From assembly GCA_902806105.1 (NCBI GenBank), contig CADCVI010000107.1:1-9736 (forward strand): 9,736 nt of DNA, in the 5' to 3' direction. Position 1 is the first letter of the stretch. Every line of letters begins with the position of its first letter. The notes beneath the pieces were generated by a model that was given only the letters and a program-made list of their open reading frames with translations, made no database searches and was not told where the DNA came from. Below are positions 1-6,747 of the stretch, piece after piece. The stretch comes from an uncultured Rubrobacteraceae bacterium (lineage in GTDB: Bacteria > Actinomycetota > Rubrobacteria > Rubrobacterales > Rubrobacteraceae). The position numbers were made by a program, and so were the translations under genes.

Positions 1-132
1 CGGATCCTGCGTCGCTCGCAAGATGCGGTAGCGTCGTACGCCCGACTTCTCCCGTCCTAGCACGTCGGCGTCAAAGGCTGTCTTCCAGGCGTCGTAGTCG
101 GGCACGGGGTATTCGATCCGCAGGACGTACAT
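1..132 (-). CDS. Conserved small protein, dimeric alpha/beta-barrel (ABM-like) type, C-terminus cut by window edge
   Basis: Forty-four codons are visible, reading MYVLRIEYPVPDYDAW then KTAFDADVLGREKSG, and the frame stays open to the left edge. The start is an ATG preceded by GAGGAGG at a good distance. The opening strand, the PDYDAWK segment and the GREKSGVRRYR segment resemble a family of roughly 100-aa uncharacterised actinobacterial proteins with a ferredoxin-like dimeric alpha/beta barrel, related to antibiotic-biosynthesis-monooxygenase or YCII folds. That placement is from memory of the family and is moderate. The substrate is unknown. It lies downstream of and in line with the alpha/beta hydrolase gene, and the read-through tail of that gene overlaps it in another frame, so the two were probably an operon with a short gap before the hydrolase frame was altered. 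Confidence 0.72.
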   Translation of the reverse strand, partial: MYVLRIEYPVPDYDAWKTAFDADVLGREKSGVRRYRILRATQDP

Positions 133-1052
133 GTCTGCTCCTCCTCTGCTCTGCCGCTCCTCCTTGGGTGCTTCCTGGGCTTCCAAGCCACACCATCCGC
201 GGGGTGCGCTCTGGCGCCTACCCTGGCACAAAAAAACTGGACGACCAGGCTCGTGAATAGCTCGGGTGCCGTGTGCATCGCCACGTGCCCCTGCCCAGGC
301 ATAACGACGATACGCGAGTCCGGCAGTGCCTCGTCTAGGGCCTCGGTGGCGGTCTTGAAGAACGGCGGGCTCTCGCCCCCGAGGAGTAGCAGCGTCTGCG
401 TATTGAACTCCCGGAAGCGTGCGGGGTCGAGCACGTATCCCTCCGCGGCGCGCGCCTCGCGCGGCAGGGTGTGTGCCGCCGCCACCCGCCGTTGCCAGGC
501 GTCGTGTTCGGCCCGCAGCCCGTCCACCGCTTGGGGCGGCATCCCGGCGGCCTCGCGCAGGAAGACGGCGACGGCCTCCTCTCTGTTGCCCTCCTCGATC
601 AGCGCTTCGACGCGGTCGATGGTCTTGGCGGGGAAGGTCACCATGCTGGTCGGAAGCGGAGGTTCGTACAACACGAGCTTGTGAACGCGCGCGGTCCGCA
701 GGAGGAGGGACGCCTCCAGGGAGCAGATCGCTCCGTATGAGTGCCCGAGCAGGCTTACGGGAGCGCCGATCGAGTCGACGACCGCCACCACGTCCTCGAC
801 CTCGCGCTCCAGGGAGTGATCTGCGGTATCCCCGCTCCCCCCGCGCCCCCTCCGGTCGAGAGCGTAGACGCTAAAGTGCTCCTCCAGCGCGGGCAAGACG
901 GGGTCCCAACGCGTGTGGTCGGCGGATGTGCCGTGAACAAGGACGAGGGGAGGACCTTCCCCGGTTCTCCGATAGGCGATGGGGGTGGCGTCTTCGGATA
1001 CGACGGTCCCTGCTTGCGTTGCCGCCGTTTCCTTGTGCTTTCCTGCGGGCAC
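57..1052 (-). CDS. Alpha/beta hydrolase fold protein with read-through C-terminal extension
   Basis: The first 275 or so residues form a complete alpha/beta hydrolase: oxyanion strand LVLVHGTS (residues 37-43), LDRRGRGGSGD (65-75), nucleophile elbow GHSYG (103-107, Ser105 the likely nucleophile), and GQGHVAMHTAPE with likely catalytic His256. The acid is not certain; Glu227 in GGESPP or Glu130 in LYEPP are candidates. The start is GTG behind AGGAGAGG. The cap (residues 133-215) is helical. The substrate cannot be told; esterase, lactonase or haloperoxidase-like activity are all possible. Residues 275-331 are low-complexity, rich in Arg, Pro and Thr, and overlap the next gene by 76 bp in another frame. 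They begin at a run of seven Ts. With six Ts the protein would read FFVPG and stop at 218-220, a normal length for the family. The extension is therefore probably a frameshift product or a sequencing error. Confidence 0.85.
   Translation of the reverse strand: MPAGKHKETAATQAGTVVSEDATPIAYRRTGEGPPLVLVHGTSADHTRWDPVLPALEEHFSVYALDRRGRGGSGDTADHSLEREVEDVVAVVDSIGAPVSLLGHSYGAICSLEASLLLRTARVHKLVLYEPPLPTSMVTFPAKTIDRVEALIEEGNREEAVAVFLREAAGMPPQAVDGLRAEHDAWQRRVAAAHTLPREARAAEGYVLDPARFREFNTQTLLLLGGESPPFFKTATEALDEALPDSRIVVMPGQGHVAMHTAPELFTSLVVQFFCARVGARAHPADGVAWKPRKHPRRSGRAEEEQTCTSCGSNTPCPTTTPGRQPLTPTC
230..236 (-). other. Seven-T homopolymer, probable frameshift site in hydrolase gene
   Basis: On the coding (minus) strand the hydrolase frame runs CAG TTT TTT TGT GCC AGG GTA. 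Removing one T gives CAG TTT TTT GTG CCA GGG TAG, ending the protein at codon 278 in VQFFVPG. This restores a normal family length and an 85-bp gap before the downstream ATG at 132. A one-base indel in this run explains the odd tail and the 76-bp gene overlap. Confidence 0.65.
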
Positions 1053-1332
1053 GGCCCCCTCTCCTTTCCTCGCCTTATCCGGTGGGGTTCGCCTACTTCC
1101 TCGACTCTATCCCCGATCCGGGGAGCACGTAAGGTCTGCTAGAAGCCGAGTATCTGCGCACGCAGTCCGATGAGCAAGGCATTCTCGCCTGCCGCTAGAC
1201 CACCTCCAGCTCGACCTCCGGCTCACTGCCCGGCGTGGCGGAGAAGCGGACCTTCGGGGCTGTTGTCGCATGGCGCGGCGTCATGCCGCGTTTCCGTCAA
1301 GAGTCAGTGTTGCGCGGGCCTGCCCAGCGTCG
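1053..1332. other. Gene-poor junction with coding debris
   Basis: No intact gene is seen between the hydrolase start and the end of the DUF1348 frame. The stretch holds a weak 5-bp hairpin (TCCCC/GGGGA, 1110-1124), a 6-bp hairpin CGCGGC/GCCGCG (1274-1279 with 1285-1290) without a T-run, and two short minus-strand segments with coding-like codon use that are listed separately. No convincing sigma-70 promoter for the hydrolase gene was found here. Confidence 0.5.
1195..1284 (-). pseudogene. Short minus-strand ORF fragment, likely C-terminal remnant
   Basis: A 29-codon frame ends KVRFSATPGSEPEVELEVV followed by TAG. Its codons are mostly G/C-ending and the alternating acidic/hydrophobic end looks like the last strand of a real protein. 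The only ATG lies in the loop of a hairpin with no ribosome site, and an in-frame TGA lies just upstream. It is best read as a leftover of a deleted gene; the family is not recognised. Confidence 0.3.
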
Positions 1333-1414
1333 CTACGGTGCGACCGTCGCGAAGGCTCTCGGTCCAGAACCACCCGCAAACGTAGCGCGGGAAGATGTTG
1401 CAACCCGGTCGCAG
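1304..1414 (-). pseudogene. Coding-like C-terminal fragment of an unrecognised protein fused out of frame to DUF1348
   Basis: In the frame not used by the DUF1348 ORF, this stretch reads [20 protein letters not shown] and continues to [10 protein letters not shown] and a TGA. Its third positions are far more G/C rich than those of the frame that continues the DUF1348 ORF through the same DNA, and it is rich in Trp, Phe and Tyr, as in real protein. It does not match what I recall of the DUF1348 C-terminus, so it is probably the end of another gene joined here by a deletion or rearrangement. Confidence 0.35.
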
Positions 1415-1725
1415 AGGTGGCTGCGCCACCACTGGCCCTCGGCGTCGCGGCTCTCGTACTCGAACCTAACAGCGATCCGGTTCTCCGTGAAGCACCACAG
1501 GTTCTTCTCCAGCTTGTAGTCGAGCTCGCGCGCCCACTTGCGCTTCAGGAACTCGACTATGGCCTCGCGCCCCTCGAAGAACTCGTCGCGGTTGCGCCAC
1601 TTCGAGTCCTCGGTGTAGGCGAGCGCGACCTTCTCGGGGTCTCGGCTGTTCCACCCGTCCTGGGCGGCCTTGACCTTCTGCCTCGCGGTCTCCTCGTTGA
1701 ACGGTGGTACGGGCGGTCTCGTCAT
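1333..1725 (-). CDS. DUF1348 family (NTF2/SnoaL-like) protein with replaced C-terminus, probable pseudogene
   Basis: Residues 1-102 are a clear DUF1348 protein: TRPPVPPF then [51 protein letters not shown] and NRIAVRFEY, then EGQWWRS. Members form a cone-shaped NTF2-like fold of about 150 residues whose function is mostly unknown. In the family the WWRS-type segment is normally followed by a conserved stretch of the kind YGNENWEF...GLMRRR.ASIND. Here the frame instead gives [13 protein letters not shown] and ends at residue 130, and no reading frame restores the usual end. The break is near position 1416. The start is ATG with GGGAG close upstream and AAGGAG further up. A good promoter lies about 125 bp upstream. 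Loss of the last strand and helix should prevent folding, so the product is probably nonfunctional. Confidence 0.75.
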   Translation of the reverse strand: MTRPPVPPFNEETARQKVKAAQDGWNSRDPEKVALAYTEDSKWRNRDEFFEGREAIVEFLKRKWARELDYKLEKNLWCFTENRIAVRFEYESRDAEGQWWRSHLCDRVATSSRATFAGGSGPRAFATVAP

Positions 1726-1855
1726 ATCTCCCTGCTCCTTCTCCGCTTGCGCGGACGTTCTACCCGGGCTTTTGATTCGTCATCGGGGCGGTCTCTCCCG
1801 CCAGGATACCGGCCGCGCTCCCCGGCCGCGAGCGGCACGGCTTCCCTGCCGGAAA

Positions 1856-1883
1856 AATATACGATCTGGAGTCTTCGGGTCAA
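1856..1883 (-). promoter_or_regulatory. Sigma-70-type promoter for the DUF1348 gene
   Basis: On the minus strand TTGACC (1883-1878), a 16-nt spacer and TATATT (1861-1856) each match the consensus at 5 of 6 positions. Transcription would start near 1849, giving an untranslated leader of about 124 nt before the ATG at 1725. Confidence 0.6.
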
Positions 1884-1900
1884 AGTCCGCACGGAGGTAA

Positions 1901-1906
1901 TAGAAT
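1901..1906 (+). promoter_or_regulatory. -10 element TAGAAT of a leaderless promoter for the lipid kinase
   Basis: TAGAAT (5 of 6 to consensus) is followed by exactly 7 nt and then the ATG at 1914, so transcription should begin at or next to the start codon. The only ribosome-site-like GGAGG (1893-1897) lies 16 nt from the ATG, too far to serve it. No clear -35 box is seen. Confidence 0.5.
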
Positions 1907-1913
1907 CGTCCGC

Positions 1914-2828
1914 ATGCAAGGTGCCGCCCTGATAGTGAACGCGCGCTCGCGCACCGGAGAACGGGCCTTCGAGGAGGCCACGAAGCTGCTCGCTGCCCGA
2001 GGCGTGGAGGTGGGCGCGGGCTTCCCCGTTCAAGACCCGTCGCGGCTCGCCGAGACGGTGCGGAGCGCCGTGCTCGCGGGGCACGACCCGATCATCATCG
2101 GCGGCGGGGACGGCTCGGTCTCTTCGACTGTAGATTTCCTGGCCCACCACCATTCCACCCTGGGCCTCCTCCCCCTTGGCACCGCCAACGACTTCGCCCG
2201 CACGCTGGAGATACCGACCTCGTTGGAAGGGGCCTGCGAGACGATAGCGCGCGGCAACGTCGTCGACGTGGACCTCGGCCTCGCCGGGGACAACTACTAC
2301 GTGAACGTCGCCTCGGTCGGGCTGAGCGTCGCGGCGACCCACGCCCTCTCGCCGTTCCTGAAAAAGAACATAGGGCCACTCGCGTACCCCGTGGCCGCGC
2401 TCAAGGCGTTCGTGCAGCACGAGCCCTTCGTCGGCCGCCTGACCTTCCCGGACGGGGACCACGCCTCCGTCGAGTACGGCCGCCTCCTGCAGGTCGCCGT
2501 CGGGAACGGGAGGTTCTACGGCGGGGGCATGATCGTCGCGCCGGGCTCCGGGATGGACGATGGGACCCTCGACGTCTATGCCATAGTCCTCGGCCGCACC
2601 CGCGACCTCTTCGGGATCGCCCGCTACCTGAGGAGCGGCGACTTCGTGAAGTCCGAGAGCGTGGACCACTTCCGCACCAGCCGCGTCGTGCTGGAGACGG
2701 AGCCGGACCTCCCCGTGAACGTCGACGGCGAGCTGGTCGCCCATACACCCGAGGAGTTCTCCGTCGCCCCCAACGCCCTGCGCGTGATCGTCCCCGAGGG
2801 CTCGACGGCCGCCCGCTACGACGGGTGA
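1914..2828 (+). CDS. Diacylglycerol/lipid kinase, YegS/BmrU/DgkB family
   Basis: This enzyme family transfers phosphate from ATP to the hydroxyl of diacylglycerol or a related lipid at the inner face of the membrane. It recycles lipid or makes phosphatidic acid. The 304-aa length is typical. The nucleotide-binding signature IIIGGGDGSVSSTVDFL is at residues 60-76, the second conserved block LPLGTANDFARTL at 86-98, the beta-sandwich segment NGRFYGGGMIVAPGSGMDDG at 198-217, and the conserved DGE at 271-273, whose Glu is the expected general base. An N-terminal strand ALIVNARS (residues 5-12) opens the Rossmann-like domain. The ATG at 1914 fits the family N-terminus and the leaderless promoter; no other start is available nearby. 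The exact lipid substrate is not readable from sequence. It is divergent from the DUF1348 gene and appears monocistronic. Confidence 0.92.
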   Translation: MQGAALIVNARSRTGERAFEEATKLLAARGVEVGAGFPVQDPSRLAETVRSAVLAGHDPIIIGGGDGSVSSTVDFLAHHHSTLGLLPLGTANDFARTLEIPTSLEGACETIARGNVVDVDLGLAGDNYYVNVASVGLSVAATHALSPFLKKNIGPLAYPVAALKAFVQHEPFVGRLTFPDGDHASVEYGRLLQVAVGNGRFYGGGMIVAPGSGMDDGTLDVYAIVLGRTRDLFGIARYLRSGDFVKSESVDHFRTSRVVLETEPDLPVNVDGELVAHTPEEFSVAPNALRVIVPEGSTAARYDG

Positions 2829-2961
2829 TCCCGGCCGCAACCTCCCTCTGAAGTCGAACCTTACGGTCCGGTATGTCTTCGCGTCTCCCCCTAGCGGGCG
2901 ACGGGACTTCGGAGCGGGCTCGTACAAGAGACGGTCCATAAGGCTGAAAGTGTTGAAGGAG

Positions 2962-2984
2962 GCCCGAGCATTGGGGTCTCGGGC
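2962..2984 (-). terminator. Hairpin terminator after the EamA exporter
   Basis: GCCCGAG (2962-2968) pairs with CTCGGGC (2978-2984) as a 7-bp stem with a 9-nt loop, starting six bases past the exporter stop codon. In the minus direction it is followed by a C/T-rich stretch, CCTCCTTCAACACTTTC, a weak U-tract. It may also act for the convergent lipid kinase gene, which has no clear terminator of its own. Confidence 0.5.
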
Positions 2985-2990
2985 TGCGGG

Positions 2991-3914
2991 TCAGCTCGCT
3001 TTCGGCTCCTTGCCGGTCGCAGAAGCTTCGCCTTCGTCCGGTTGCGGTCCGTTCGCCAGGTAGATGCCGGCGACGACCAGGGCAGCTCCGACGAGGAGCG
3101 AGGGGCTGAGCGTCTCGTCCAGGAAGATCGCCCCTATAAGCACGGCCACCAGGGGCACGAAGAAGATGTACGCCGAGACGCGGCTCGCCTCGCCGGAGCG
3201 CACGAGGCCGAGCCAGATCAACCAGGCCACCGCCGTCCCGAGGAGCGACGAGTAGAGCAGGCTCGCGGTGAAAGGCGCGTTCCAGACGATCTCCGCCGGA
3301 GACTCGACGAGCAGCCCGAGGGCCGTGAGGACGATACCCCCGGCCAGGAAGGGCACGGCGACCGCCCAGAGCGTCGCGACGCGCTCCTGAGCCTTCTTGA
3401 AGTAGACCGTGCCGAGGGCCCAGGAGAGGGCGGCTCCGACCCCGAGGGCGACCCCGAGGGTGGCGCCGGGCGGCAGGTCGCCGAGGAGGCCGCCGGCGCT
3501 CACCGCGGCTATGCCGGAGAAACCGAGGAGCAGCCCGAAAACCTTGCGCGTCGTCAGGCCCTCGGACAGAAAGAGCCACGCGAGCAAGCCGACGAGGATG
3601 GGTTGCAGGTAGATCAGGACGGCGGCCGAACCGGAGGGGAGGCGCATGATAGCAAGCGTCTGCAACCCCAGGAAGAACACCACGTTGAGCGCCGAGAGCA
3701 GCGCGAAGACCCGCCAGTCGCGCCGAAACTTCGGGCTCCCGCCCCACAACACCGCCGCGAGCAGCATCACCAGCCCGCCGAGAATCGACCGGATGCCCGC
3801 GAAGAGCACCGGCGGCGAGTATTCGAGGCCCACCTTGAGCGCCGAGAACGAGGAGCCCCACAACACCACCAGCACCACGAACGCGAGCACCACGAGACGA
3901 CGATCGGCGAACAA
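2991..3914 (-). CDS. EamA-type DMT-superfamily membrane exporter
   Basis: The 307-aa protein has the ten-helix, two-repeat layout of the EamA branch of the drug/metabolite transporters. The first EamA domain spans about residues 9-140, beginning VVLAFVVLVVLWGSSF. The second spans about 150-290, with the conserved ETLSPSLLVGAALVVAGIYL at the end. Typical family marks are present: LWGSSFSALKVGL in helix 1, LPSGSAAVLIYLQPILVGLL around helix 4, and FLSEGLTTRKVFGLLL. The tail after residue 290 is hydrophilic. Such proteins export amino acids, metabolites or drugs by proton exchange; the substrate cannot be told. The start is TTG, chosen because GGAAGGGG lies 7 nt upstream and the next residues suit a short cytoplasmic N-terminus. 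It is transcribed alone, toward a hairpin terminator. Confidence 0.9.
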   Translation of the reverse strand: MFADRRLVVLAFVVLVVLWGSSFSALKVGLEYSPPVLFAGIRSILGGLVMLLAAVLWGGSPKFRRDWRVFALLSALNVVFFLGLQTLAIMRLPSGSAAVLIYLQPILVGLLAWLFLSEGLTTRKVFGLLLGFSGIAAVSAGGLLGDLPPGATLGVALGVGAALSWALGTVYFKKAQERVATLWAVAVPFLAGGIVLTALGLLVESPAEIVWNAPFTASLLYSSLLGTAVAWLIWLGLVRSGEASRVSAYIFFVPLVAVLIGAIFLDETLSPSLLVGAALVVAGIYLANGPQPDEGEASATGKEPKAS

Positions 3915-4139
3915 GAACGAGCCCCTTCCAGGAGAGTACGACGGACCGGACAGCCCCCCTGAGCTTACTACGCGCCGCCCCCCGCGAACCGCAGCCGTAC
4001 TCCTGCCTGATCCGGCACCGAATCACCAGCCCCGCCCAAAGCGGGTAGCAACCCTACTCTCCCCCCGCTAGCGGAGATGCTCAGCCCCCGACACACACTC
4101 CACGCGGTTGAGAGGAGAGGATGTCGGCCCGCGCGCGGC

Positions 4140-4763
4140 TCACGCGCCGTCGAGGGCCTTGAGGAAAGCCTCGACGGGCTGGGCTCCGGAGACGGAGAGG
4201 CCGCCGTCGAAGGCGTAGAAGGGCACGCCCTGAATCCCCCTGGCGTAAGCATCCTCCTGAGAAGCCCGGACCTCGGCCTTGCCCCCGTCGCCCGCCAGGT
4301 ACCCGAGGACCTCGTCGGCGTCGAGGCCGATGCCGGCGGCAACCTCCGCGAGCTGTTCGCGGTCGTTGAGGTCACGCCCGTTCGCGAAGTATGCCTCGAA
4401 GAGGGCATCGGCCAGCTTCCACTGCGCGCCCCGCCCCGACTCGCCGGCGTACAGGATCAGGCGGTGGGCGTCGACGGTGTTCGGGGCGCTCGCGACACGA
4501 CCGAAGTCGAACCGTATGCCGTCGCCCTCCCCCACCGCGCCCACGTGGGCAAAAGCTCCACGGGCGTTGGCCTCACCGCCGAACTTCCGCCTGGCGTACA
4601 CGTCCCACGGTATCCCCCCCTCGGGCATGCCGGGCTGAAGCTGAAACGGTCGCCAGCGGAGCTCCACCTCGAGGCCCGGCCGCAGGGCGAGGGCCCGTTC
4701 TAGCCGCCGCTCCCCGACGTAACACCACGGACAGACCACGTCCGCGTACACATCCACTACCAT
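4140..4763 (-). CDS. DsbA-family thioredoxin-fold oxidoreductase, FrnE-like
   Basis: The 207-aa protein opens with strand MVVDVYADVVCPWCYVGERR, putting the CPWC redox motif at residues 11-14. That position is typical of the FrnE/2-hydroxychromene-2-carboxylate isomerase branch of the DsbA superfamily. A long helical insertion carries ELRWRPFQLQP, FGRVASAPNTVDAHRL and FANGRDLNDREQLAEVA. The thioredoxin cis-Pro loop is GIQGVPFYAF with Pro181. There is no signal peptide, so it acts in the cytoplasm, probably as a disulfide or glutathione/mycothiol-linked oxidoreductase; both motif cysteines are kept, unlike in the isomerases. The start is ATG with AAGGAGGGG just upstream. The frame stays open to 5093, but that upstream part is not protein-like and would hide this excellent ribosome site. 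A TATATT box at 4829-4834 (minus) may be its promoter. Confidence 0.9.
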   Translation of the reverse strand: MVVDVYADVVCPWCYVGERRLERALALRPGLEVELRWRPFQLQPGMPEGGIPWDVYARRKFGGEANARGAFAHVGAVGEGDGIRFDFGRVASAPNTVDAHRLILYAGESGRGAQWKLADALFEAYFANGRDLNDREQLAEVAAGIGLDADEVLGYLAGDGGKAEVRASQEDAYARGIQGVPFYAFDGGLSVSGAQPVEAFLKALDGA

Positions 4764-5123
4764 GAACCCCTCCTTGGTTTGGATCCAGAATGCTCCCACT
4801 GCCGGCTCCGATACATCAGGTAAGGGAGAATATACGCCGCGCCGTCCCGGACGCTCGATCCCGCGTCGCCCCGCCCGAACCTCCACGCCGTGCTCCGAGA
4901 AGGCGGGGTCTTCACGAGGGACGAGCCACGGGCAGGCTTGCGTCCGACCAGCGAACGCGGGTTCCGGGTAGCCGTGGTCTCCGAAACCACTGCGCGAATA
5001 GCGCGCGGCCGTCGTCATGCGGCTCGCCGGTTTGCTCCCGAGGAGCACGCGCGACTCGCGGCGAGAGGCGAAGCCGGCGGGCCTGTCGCTCATGCGAGCA
5101 GGCGGAGGCTTCTCTACTTCCGG
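4764..5123. other. 360-bp gap between DsbA-like and quinone oxidoreductase genes
   Basis: No convincing gene is seen. The minus strand is open in the DsbA frame up to 5093, but its translation is rich in Arg, Ser and Pro and lacks family resemblance. Near the right end a bulged hairpin (5081-5103; GCCT and GCTC pair with AGGC and GAGC) follows the oxidoreductase stop and might end that transcript, though without a U-tract. A hairpin GTGGT/ACCAC with a 7-nt loop lies near 4970-4990. A TATATT -10-like box on the minus strand (4829-4834), with no matching -35, could serve the DsbA-like gene with a leader of about 60 nt. Confidence 0.4.
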
Positions 5124-6104
5124 CTAGACGACGAGCACGACCTTGCCGGTCGTCGCGCGTCCCTCGATGGCGCGGTGGGCCCCGGCGGCATCGTCGAGCG
5201 GGAAGGAGCGGTTCAGGACCGGGCGCAGATCTCCGTTCTGGAGGTAGCGCGAGATCTCCCCGCGCGCCGCTTGCGCCCGGCCGGGGCGGATCCAGGGTCC
5301 GCCGAAGCCGCTCAGGCCGAGGCCCTTCACGTTCATCTGCATGAGATCGGGCGGCGGCATCGGACGTCCGCTGGCCGCCCCGAACATGACCATGCGCCCG
5401 AGGGGGGCGAGACACCCGAAAGCCGAAGATCCGGCCTCCCCCCCGACGGACTCCAGCACGACGTCCACGCCCCGCCCGCCGGTCGCCTCGAAGACCTCCT
5501 CCGTCCAGCCCTCCCGGCCGTAATCTACGGCCCGGTCGGCACCTAGAGAGAGGACGAGCTCTCGTTTCTCGGGGCTGCCCGCCGTCCCCACGATGGTGCC
5601 CGCCCCCGCGAGACGCGCGAGCTGGACGGCGAGGGAGCCGACACCACCGGCGGCGGCCTGAACGAGCACGGTCTCCCCGCCCCGAAGCCGAGCCGCGTCG
5701 TGCAGGATGCCGTGAGCGGTGATGCCCTGCACGAGCAGGGCCGCCGCCGCGCTCCCGAGGTCCACCCCTTCCGCAACCTCCACGACCATGCCAACGGGGG
5801 CGACGGCGTACTCGGCGTAGCCCCCGGTTTCGAGGACCGCGGCGACCCGCGCCCCCTCCGCGAGCCCCTCCACCCCTTCGCCCAGGGCCGCGACGGTACC
5901 GGCGACCTCGAAGCCCGGCGTGATCGGGAACGCGGCTGCGTGAGGCCCGAAGGCCATGCCGCGACGGATCCCCGTGTCGGCGTAGTTCACCCCGGCGACC
6001 TCGACCTCTATCAGCACCTCCCCCGAGCCGGGCCTCGGCACCCCTACCTCCTCGGCGGTCAACACCTCTGGTCCGCCGGGCTGGTGTACGCGTATGGCCT
6101 TCAT
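5124..6104 (-). CDS. Zinc-free NADPH:quinone oxidoreductase, zeta-crystallin type (MDR superfamily)
   Basis: The 326-aa protein is a medium-chain dehydrogenase/reductase of the quinone reductase group, which moves electrons from NADPH to quinones or reactive enones and carbonyls. The N-terminal GroES-like domain starts MKAIRVHQPGGPEVL and carries GVNYADTGIRRG (residues 38-49) and PGFEVAGTV (63-71). The cofactor domain has LVQAAAGGVGSLAVQLAR (147-164), giving the AAxGGVGS nucleotide loop of quinone reductases, then GTAGSPEKREL and GADRAVDY. The C-terminal HRAIEGRATTGKVVL (310-324) is the usual end. The zinc ligands of alcohol dehydrogenases are absent. The ATG has GGGAGG 5 nt upstream. It starts 10 bp after the stop of the NAD(P)-binding gene, so it is the last gene of the TetR-controlled operon. 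The physiological substrate is unknown. Confidence 0.92.
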   Translation of the reverse strand: MKAIRVHQPGGPEVLTAEEVGVPRPGSGEVLIEVEVAGVNYADTGIRRGMAFGPHAAAFPITPGFEVAGTVAALGEGVEGLAEGARVAAVLETGGYAEYAVAPVGMVVEVAEGVDLGSAAAALLVQGITAHGILHDAARLRGGETVLVQAAAGGVGSLAVQLARLAGAGTIVGTAGSPEKRELVLSLGADRAVDYGREGWTEEVFEATGGRGVDVVLESVGGEAGSSAFGCLAPLGRMVMFGAASGRPMPPPDLMQMNVKGLGLSGFGGPWIRPGRAQAARGEISRYLQNGDLRPVLNRSFPLDDAAGAHRAIEGRATTGKVVLVV

Positions 6105-6114
6105 CCGTGCCTCC

Positions 6115-6747
6115 CTAGTAACTGACCATCGGCGCCCGGCCGATGTAGGAATCGTCCGTGACGCCGCGGAGCATGAAACCGGCGACGTCCGCGCGCGAGA
6201 TCTTTGTCCCGCTGTTCTGGCCGACGAGGCCGACGCGGTACTTCCCGGTCGCAGCCCCCCCGGTCAGCCGCGGGGCCCGCACGATGGTCCAGTCGAGCCC
6301 GCTGCCCCTTACGACCTCCGCGTGAAGCTCCGCGTCCGCCAGGACGTCTCCCTGCAACAGCTTGAGGAGGCCGGAGAAGACGCGGTCGACGGGCTTCGGG
6401 CGATCCCCGGCTTCCCTGACCCCCGCCCCCGTCAAGCTGAGGAGGCGGCGCACGCCGTGTTTCTTCATCGCGGCCACGATGTTCCGAGTCCCCCGCGTCT
6501 GCACGTCTTTCGGTGACGTCTTCGTGTGTCCGAGGGCGCTCAGGACGGCGTCCGTCCCCGCGACCGCCTCCTCGACCCTGAAGGGTATGAGCACGTCCCC
6601 CTCGACGACGCGCAGCTTCCCCCGGCCCGCTACGTCGAGCTTGCCGGGGTCCCGAACAAGCGCGACGACCTCGTGCCCGTCCCTCAACGCCCCCTCGACC
6701 AGGTGCCGCCCCGTCCTCCCCGTCGCCCCAAAGACCGCGACCCTCAC
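6115..6747 (-). CDS. NmrA/SDR-like NAD(P)-binding protein
   Basis: The 210-aa protein is an atypical short-chain-dehydrogenase-fold protein of the NmrA/biliverdin-reductase-B-like group. The dinucleotide loop VFGATGRTGRHLVEGAL begins at residue 5. It is followed by VVALVRDPGKL, VVEGDVL, TDAVLSALG (strand 4), RLLSLTGAGV in the active-site strand position, and LDWTIVRAPRLTGG. A catalytic YxxxK is not evident, so it may be a redox sensor or a reductase of flavin or carbonyl type. I place the start at GTG 6747 rather than the TTG 21 bases upstream. The shorter form begins directly at the first strand, has AAAGGTGG 7-8 nt before it, and overlaps the upstream gene's TGA as GTGA, a common coupling arrangement. 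It is the second gene of the operon with the quinone oxidoreductase. Confidence 0.88.
   Translation of the reverse strand: MRVAVFGATGRTGRHLVEGALRDGHEVVALVRDPGKLDVAGRGKLRVVEGDVLIPFRVEEAVAGTDAVLSALGHTKTSPKDVQTRGTRNIVAAMKKHGVRRLLSLTGAGVREAGDRPKPVDRVFSGLLKLLQGDVLADAELHAEVVRGSGLDWTIVRAPRLTGGAATGKYRVGLVGQNSGTKISRADVAGFMLRGVTDDSYIGRAPMVSY

Noticed and set aside
1274..1290. 6-bp hairpin CGCGGC/GCCGCG as a terminator of the DUF1348 gene
   Set aside because: The stem is short and no T-run follows on the minus strand, so it is not listed as a terminator.
1722..2939. 405-codon open frame on the minus strand opposite the lipid kinase
   Set aside because: It is antisense to a clear kinase gene and follows its codon structure; the translation is His/Arg/Gly/Val repetitive and shows no family features.
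3042..3962. 306-codon open frame on the plus strand
   Set aside because: It is antisense to the EamA exporter and made almost wholly of Arg, Glu, Gln and His, the usual shadow of a membrane protein gene.
2401..4026. 541-codon open frame on the minus strand
   Set aside because: It is the Arg-rich shadow of the EamA exporter and the antisense of the lipid kinase, typical of very GC-rich DNA.
4950..5020. Hairpins that at first look tRNA-like
   Set aside because: There is no T-loop GGTTCRA-type motif, no 7-bp acceptor stem and no anticodon arm in register.
4764..5093. N-terminal extension of the DsbA-like protein by 110 residues
   Set aside because: The family starts directly at the first strand before CPWC; ATG 4763 has AAGGAGGGG, and the extension is not protein-like.
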